DNA of 64,000 nt from Chloroflexota bacterium (GTDB lineage Bacteria > Chloroflexota > UBA11872), in NCBI GenBank assembly GCA_022820025.1, contig JAJEGF010000004.1, forward strand, positions 1 through 64,000, given 5' to 3'. The notes under the pieces were generated by a model. That model did not search any database. It was not told the DNA's origin and saw only the letters and a program-made list of their open reading frames with translations. Position numbers and translations under genes: made by a program. Positions 60,170 to 64,000 of the stretch are shown piece by piece; the first letter of the stretch is position 1, and every line of letters starts with the position of its first letter.

Positions 60170-61015
60170 CTACGCGCTGTCGGCGTGCGGCTCGCGCAAC
60201 TCCCGTGCGATTCGGTAGACATCTTCCCTGGGCAGATCCAGGGCGCGCGCCACGGCCCCGGCCGCCTTACCCGGACGCATTCCAGCTTCCAGACGGCTAC
60301 GCAACTGCGCTTCTACCGTTGCCCGGTCAATCGTGGGCGCCTCGGCGACGCCGCCGACGTCAACCACCACCGTGAGCTCCCCACGCGCGCCCACGACGGA
60401 CACGTAGTTGGCAATCTCCGCCAGCGTTGATTCGCGAATCTCCTCATGGAGCTTGGTCAGTTCTCGGCACATGGCCGCGGGGACGTCTCCCAGCCACGCC
60501 TCCAATTCGGACAGCCGGTCGGTCACACCGTGGGGGGACAGGTAGATCACCAGCGTCCGCGCCGTGTCGGCGGCGCGTCGTACCAGGCGTTCCCGCCGAA
60601 CCCGTCGTTCCGGAAGAAATGCCAGGAAGGCCACCGGCTGGCGCGCGAACGACACGACGGATAGCGCCGTGGTCAGCGCCGAGGGTCCCGGAATAGGACT
60701 GATTGGCAGCCCTTCAGCCCGCACGCGCGCCAGCAGGTCCGGCCCCGGATCGGAAACGCCCGGCGTGCCCGCGTCCACGATCAGCGCCACGTCGCCGGCG
60801 CGCAAGCGCTCGATGATGGCGTCCTCTCGACTTTCGGGGCTGTCCTCGCGGTAGGTAATCACCTTGGGAGTGCTGCCCACATGCCCCAGCAACTTGCGGG
60901 CGCGCTGGACATCCTCGGCCACCACAACGTCCACCGAACGCAGCACCCGAGCCGCCCGAAACGTCAGGTCTTCCAGGTTGCCTATCGGCGTCGCGACCAC
61001 AAACAGCGTTCCCAT
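60170..61015 (-). CDS. rsmI: 16S rRNA (cytidine(1402)-2'-O)-methyltransferase RsmI
   Basis: Tetrapyrrole-methylase-fold enzyme, 281 residues, modifying C1402 of 16S rRNA. LFVVATPIGNLEDLTFRA, VVVAEDVQRARKLL, ALIVDAGTPGVSDPG, PIPGPSALTTALSV and ELTKLHEEIRESTLAEI are all diagnostic. TAGACT lies six bases before the ATG, suggesting a promoter with little or no leader. It heads the rsmI-metG-tatD-prenyl synthase-ubiE-femX-murE run. Confidence 0.93.
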   Translation of the reverse strand: MGTLFVVATPIGNLEDLTFRAARVLRSVDVVVAEDVQRARKLLGHVGSTPKVITYREDSPESREDAIIERLRAGDVALIVDAGTPGVSDPGPDLLARVRAEGLPISPIPGPSALTTALSVVSFARQPVAFLAFLPERRVRRERLVRRAADTARTLVIYLSPHGVTDRLSELEAWLGDVPAAMCRELTKLHEEIRESTLAEIANYVSVVGARGELTVVVDVGGVAEAPTIDRATVEAQLRSRLEAGMRPGKAAGAVARALDLPREDVYRIARELREPHADSA

Positions 61016-61060
61016 GCGGCGAGTCTACGCAGCGGGACGTGCGACCGGTCGAAATGGCAA

Positions 61061-61097
61061 GGGGCCGGGCCTGGACGGAGGTCCAGAGCCCGGCCCC
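61061..61097 (-). terminator. GC-rich hairpin after the glycosidase gene
   Basis: GGGGCCGGGC-CTGGAC-GGAG-GTCCAG-A-GCCCGGCCCC forms a 16-pair stem with a single bulge. It starts 16 bases past the stop of the minus-strand glycosidase gene and is followed on that strand by TTGCCATTTC, a weak T-tract. It separates that gene from rsmI. Confidence 0.7.
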
Positions 61098-61112
61098 TGT
61101 ACGTACTCTCGC

Positions 61113-63047
61113 CTACTTGGGCATCGCCCTGATGGCGTCGTACGCCGGACGCGGCGAGAGATCGGGCCGCAGGATGCCGAAGGCCCACTTCTCGTCGGTG
61201 TTTGGCACAACCTGCTGGAAGTTCAGGTTCCACATGATCATGTGGGTGACGTACGGGCTTTCAGCCCGGACCTTGGCGAAGGACCGCGCAAGGAACGCCG
61301 CCTGATCGGCTTCCGAGTTGCAGCGCGCGTACTCGTACCCCGCGGCTGGCGCGGCTGGCCCGCCCGGTCCGTGAATCGTGGCCCAGCCGAACTCGGTGAA
61401 CCAGACGGTCTTCTCGGGGTGCCCGCGAGCCGCCATCAGGTTGTACAGCTCCTTGTAGCGGTCAAAGAAGAAGCTGGGGTGATTGGTCCAACCGCCCCCG
61501 CACTTGGCGTTGCTGTTGTGCGCCGCCTCGTTAAGCCAGTCATCCGGAGCATTGGGGCCGCCGTTCGGGTGCACACCCAGCGCTTCGAAATAGTTGAAGA
61601 CCTCACCGTTGTTGTGGTCGAAGACGCGCTGCAGGTAGATAGCGTCGTCAATGCCCACGTTGTTGTTGAACACACCCGTCGGGGTCGGCGCGCCAAGGAT
61701 GACGATCGCGTTGGGATCCGACTCCTTCACGCCCCGGTAACCGTTCTTGACCAGGTCAACGAACTGTCCGTACGAGGCGTTCGAAAACGTGCCCCACTCC
61801 AGCGAGAGGTTCTCCTCGTTCCAGATCTCATACGCCTGAACGCGGCCCTTGTAGCGGGCGGCGATCTCACGCATGAAATCGCGCAGCTTCGTCGGGTCGG
61901 CGGGTCGCCCGTGTCCGGTGCCCCGCTTGCTCGCTTCGGCCTTATAGAAGTCCGGTGACTTCACGACGCTCAGCAGGATATTCAGCCCCTTGGCGTTCAT
62001 CGTGTTCACCAGGCGATCCGTCGGACCCCAGTTGAAGATGCCGGGGCGGTTCTCCACTTCCTCCCATGGAATCTGCTGCTTGACCCAGTTCAGACCGGCG
62101 GCCTTGACGATATCCGCCAGCCGGCCGTCTTCATTAAGGCGATATTCGCCCTGAATGCCAAAGCCGGTCAGCCCGCGGGGAAGGACGCGCGGTGCGGGTA
62201 TCGAGCCAACCGTCGTCGGACGGGTTCTCGGCGTGGTGTCCGGCGCTTCAGTCGGCGCCGGGGTCGCCTGCGGAGCTGTCCTCGGCGGGGCCGTCGCCGC
62301 GCGACCGCCAGCCTCGGCCGCGGTAATCGGCGGCTTGGCCGCGTTGGGAATGATCACGTTGCTGAGCTTCTTCACCTTGTCCGGCACGTTCTGCCGACCC
62401 ACCGCCCCGATTGACGTCCCGGTCGCGGGCACGTTCCAGACCTCGAACACGATGCGCTGCGCGCGCAGCAACTGCAGTCCCTGCGGGTTGCCATTGACTT
62501 CGCGTTCCTCGTAGCGGATCGGCAGCCCGTAGAGGTTCAGCCAGTTGGGATCGGCCAGGAACTCGGCCCTGATCTTGGGATTCGCGTCCAGCAGCGCCAG
62601 GTGGTTGCGGACGATCACCGCGAAGTCAGTCACGCCCCGGTCCGCGGCCAGAACCTGGTGCGGCGGCACGTTGGGCAGGTCAACGTTGGGATAGCGGTTG
62701 GCCAGCGCGTCCAGCGTGTTGTACCAGTTCATGCGCCGGTTCGTTGAATCCCATTGCAGGATCACCTTCTGGAAGGCCTGCAACGTGAACGGACCCTCCA
62801 CCCAGCGGCCACTGATCGGGTAACCCAGGGCCTGGAGGTCCTTGTCTCGAATGAAGTCCCACATCGGGACCCCGCCGGCGTTGGTCACGGCGTAGCCATC
62901 GTCGTCCCGATTGGGCGTGTCACCACCCGTCGCGGTAAACAAGCATCCGTCGTTCAGGGGAATGCCATCGCATTCAAAGGCATGAACCGGAGCGGCCATG
63001 GCCAACACGACCAGCAACACGACCACACCAACGACTAGCTTGCGCAT
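61113..63047 (-). CDS. Secreted clan GH-A glycoside hydrolase-like protein
   Basis: About 644 residues with a Sec signal peptide (KLVVGVVVLLVVLAMAAPVHA). Residues about 20-210 form a cysteine-containing domain with DKDLQALGYPISGRWVEGPF, then a Pro/Thr/Ala-rich linker (about 250-290). A (beta/alpha)8 barrel follows, whose acid/base Glu lies in YEIWNEENLSLEW and nucleophile Glu in VWFTEFGWATIHG, as in clan GH-A (GH5/GH39-like). ATG at 63047, with GGGAG six bases upstream, is preferred over the longer ORF. Polysaccharide target unknown. Confidence 0.8.
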   Translation of the reverse strand: MRKLVVGVVVLLVVLAMAAPVHAFECDGIPLNDGCLFTATGGDTPNRDDDGYAVTNAGGVPMWDFIRDKDLQALGYPISGRWVEGPFTLQAFQKVILQWDSTNRRMNWYNTLDALANRYPNVDLPNVPPHQVLAADRGVTDFAVIVRNHLALLDANPKIRAEFLADPNWLNLYGLPIRYEEREVNGNPQGLQLLRAQRIVFEVWNVPATGTSIGAVGRQNVPDKVKKLSNVIIPNAAKPPITAAEAGGRAATAPPRTAPQATPAPTEAPDTTPRTRPTTVGSIPAPRVLPRGLTGFGIQGEYRLNEDGRLADIVKAAGLNWVKQQIPWEEVENRPGIFNWGPTDRLVNTMNAKGLNILLSVVKSPDFYKAEASKRGTGHGRPADPTKLRDFMREIAARYKGRVQAYEIWNEENLSLEWGTFSNASYGQFVDLVKNGYRGVKESDPNAIVILGAPTPTGVFNNNVGIDDAIYLQRVFDHNNGEVFNYFEALGVHPNGGPNAPDDWLNEAAHNSNAKCGGGWTNHPSFFFDRYKELYNLMAARGHPEKTVWFTEFGWATIHGPGGPAAPAAGYEYARCNSEADQAAFLARSFAKVRAESPYVTHMIMWNLNFQQVVPNTDEKWAFGILRPDLSPRPAYDAIRAMPK

Positions 63048-63219
63048 CTTGACTCCCTGGGCGACGACCGGCGGCAAGGCTTTGAGGTTGCGCCGCCACG
63101 TGTATCAACGGTCGGGCATCCAGTCTGTTACGTAACCTTCACCGGCGCAACACCCGCGCGCCGCGCATGCCCGGTCGGCACGCACCGGCAGATGCGAATC
63201 CTCGACCCGACGACGGTAT

Positions 63220-63939
63220 CTAGTTCGAGTGGAAGTGCGTCCGGATGACGTGGTTCAGCAAGTCCGCGGTGCACTCGGCACAGTAAATCGTGCGGGTTTC
63301 GTGTTCTTCGCGCGCAAAGGCAAGCAATTGCCCCACGTCGGCGGCAAAGCGCAGCGCGCAACGGTTCAGGCACACCGTGCGGCCCAGGGCCAGTTCCACG
63401 TTTGACTCACGGTTGGCGGCGGGGAGCTCCAGCACTTGGCCGAAGGCGTTGATGGCCAGCCGCCGCAAGGCTGTCTGCCGCTCCGACGCCTGCCGTATCG
63501 CGCGCAGGCGGTGCACCGACATCACCGCGGCCAGGTCCGGCCGGCAACTGGCGAACACATGCGGATCGCTCTGCGGCGAAATGTTGTGCTCCGGCGCGTC
63601 CCGCAGGTCCTGGTCCAGGATGGCCACGTCATAGTGCGGTCCGGCCTGCTGCCACGGCTCCTGCTCGAACGTCCGGATGTAGCGCGGTCCCACAATCTGT
63701 CCGCTCTCCACGTCCAGGCTCTGTTCCACGTACCACAGCGTGCTCCAGTAGGGGGACCCGCGCGGCAGTTGCGGGATCACCCAGGTCCCGAACGGCCGCA
63801 GCTGGCCGCGCTCCACGCTGAACCCGGCGCGCTGGCCCAGCACCAGCGCCACCTCCTGCACGTGCGCAATCGTGGAGACCACGGTCTCCGCTTCCCAGCT
63901 CTCCACCCCCGGCGTCCATTGAAACGATATGGACTTCAT
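63220..63939 (-). CDS. Degenerate archaemetzincin-like protein
   Basis: A 239-residue protein. The arrangement YDVAILDQDLRD, LAAVMSVHRLRAI, LRRLAINAFGQVLELP, then CLNRCALRF and a final YCAECTADLL follows the order of archaemetzincins, in which the third block is the zinc-binding HExxHxxGL helix and the last is a C-terminal Cys pair. Here the zinc histidines and glutamate are replaced (INAFGQVLEL), so protease activity is not expected. The family assignment is inference from pattern; an unrelated uncharacterised family is possible. Same strand as the glycosidase, 172 bases upstream. Confidence 0.45.
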   Translation of the reverse strand: MKSISFQWTPGVESWEAETVVSTIAHVQEVALVLGQRAGFSVERGQLRPFGTWVIPQLPRGSPYWSTLWYVEQSLDVESGQIVGPRYIRTFEQEPWQQAGPHYDVAILDQDLRDAPEHNISPQSDPHVFASCRPDLAAVMSVHRLRAIRQASERQTALRRLAINAFGQVLELPAANRESNVELALGRTVCLNRCALRFAADVGQLLAFAREEHETRTIYCAECTADLLNHVIRTHFHSN

Positions 63940-64000
63940 CGTTCGGGTCGGTGGACGGCGCCTGGCCGCCGGGCCGCGCGTGTTTGCTTCGCCTCGTTCA

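Noticed and set aside
1-64000. tRNA or rRNA genes, insertion sequences, prophage genes, att sites
   Set aside because: None recognised on either strand; no transposase, integrase or tRNA-like conserved T-arm was seen by eye, though small tRNAs could be missed without a covariance search.

Overview
The window is a high-GC bacterial chromosome segment, densely coding, with short gaps and several long co-directional runs. Gene content (MurJ/MurE/FemABX wall synthesis, UbiE/MenG-type quinone methylation, PdxS/PdxT, a DarA-like cyclic-di-AMP receptor beside tmk, a Ycf45/SpoIIIAA-like ATPase, a mandelate-racemase-type enolase next to an HpcH/HpaI aldolase) fits a free-living member of the Chloroflexota (SAR202/Dehalococcoidia-like or a relative). 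That placement is inference: no rRNA or tRNA gene was seen.

Layout. 1-4136: ammonium transporter and MurJ on the minus strand, with a mosaic intergenic repeat family on either side. 4137-8805: alpha-glucan genes (GT4/5 synthase-like, GH57 amylase-like, aldo/keto reductase, GT4). 8853-9571: two small membrane-anchored coiled-coil proteins, one encoded by a 21-bp minisatellite. 9725-13952: a double AAA+ ATPase followed by a VWA protein. 14097-17055: two tandem paralogous membrane proteins separated by a gene relic, then a 2-hydroxyacid dehydrogenase. 17189-19592: GH15 glucoamylase and a cyclophilin-like protein. 19630-28803: lexA, a TPR protein, dinB, an unknown gene, a degenerate SbcD-like/SbcC-like pair, a membrane protein and a methyltransferase.

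28807-41818: GNAT and aminotransferase, then a long minus-strand vitamin/nucleotide region. A TPP riboswitch leads a YkoF-like protein and a ThiXYZ-type pyrimidine transporter. Further along come a lipocalin-like gene, MmgE/PrpD, and pdxS-pdxT-GNAT-Ycf45-like-tmk-darA. Thiamine pyrophosphokinase lies just upstream of the riboswitch. 41834-51755: two paralogous family-5 solute-binding proteins, a truncated thiO copy, an intact thiO, a sugar-acid aldolase/dehydratase pair and a lipoprotein. 51913-61015: NrnA-like phosphoesterase, an IscA/ErpA-type Fe-S carrier, and a minus-strand housekeeping operon (rsmI-metG-tatD-polyprenyl synthase-ubiE-femX-murE). 61061-63939: terminator, secreted clan GH-A glycosidase and a degenerate archaemetzincin-like protein.

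The most unusual feature is the pair at 23191-27272. It keeps the architecture of an Mre11/Rad50 (SbcD/SbcC, YhaO/YhaN) complex, but essentially every recognisable catalytic motif is lost in both partners. It lies in a co-directional run behind lexA and dinB, which share a promoter-embedded sequence that may be a LexA operator. Other oddities are a MetRS without a KMSKS lysine, two genes (GH57, tatD) whose conserved N-termini lie upstream of any canonical start codon, and three separate tandem-duplication events.
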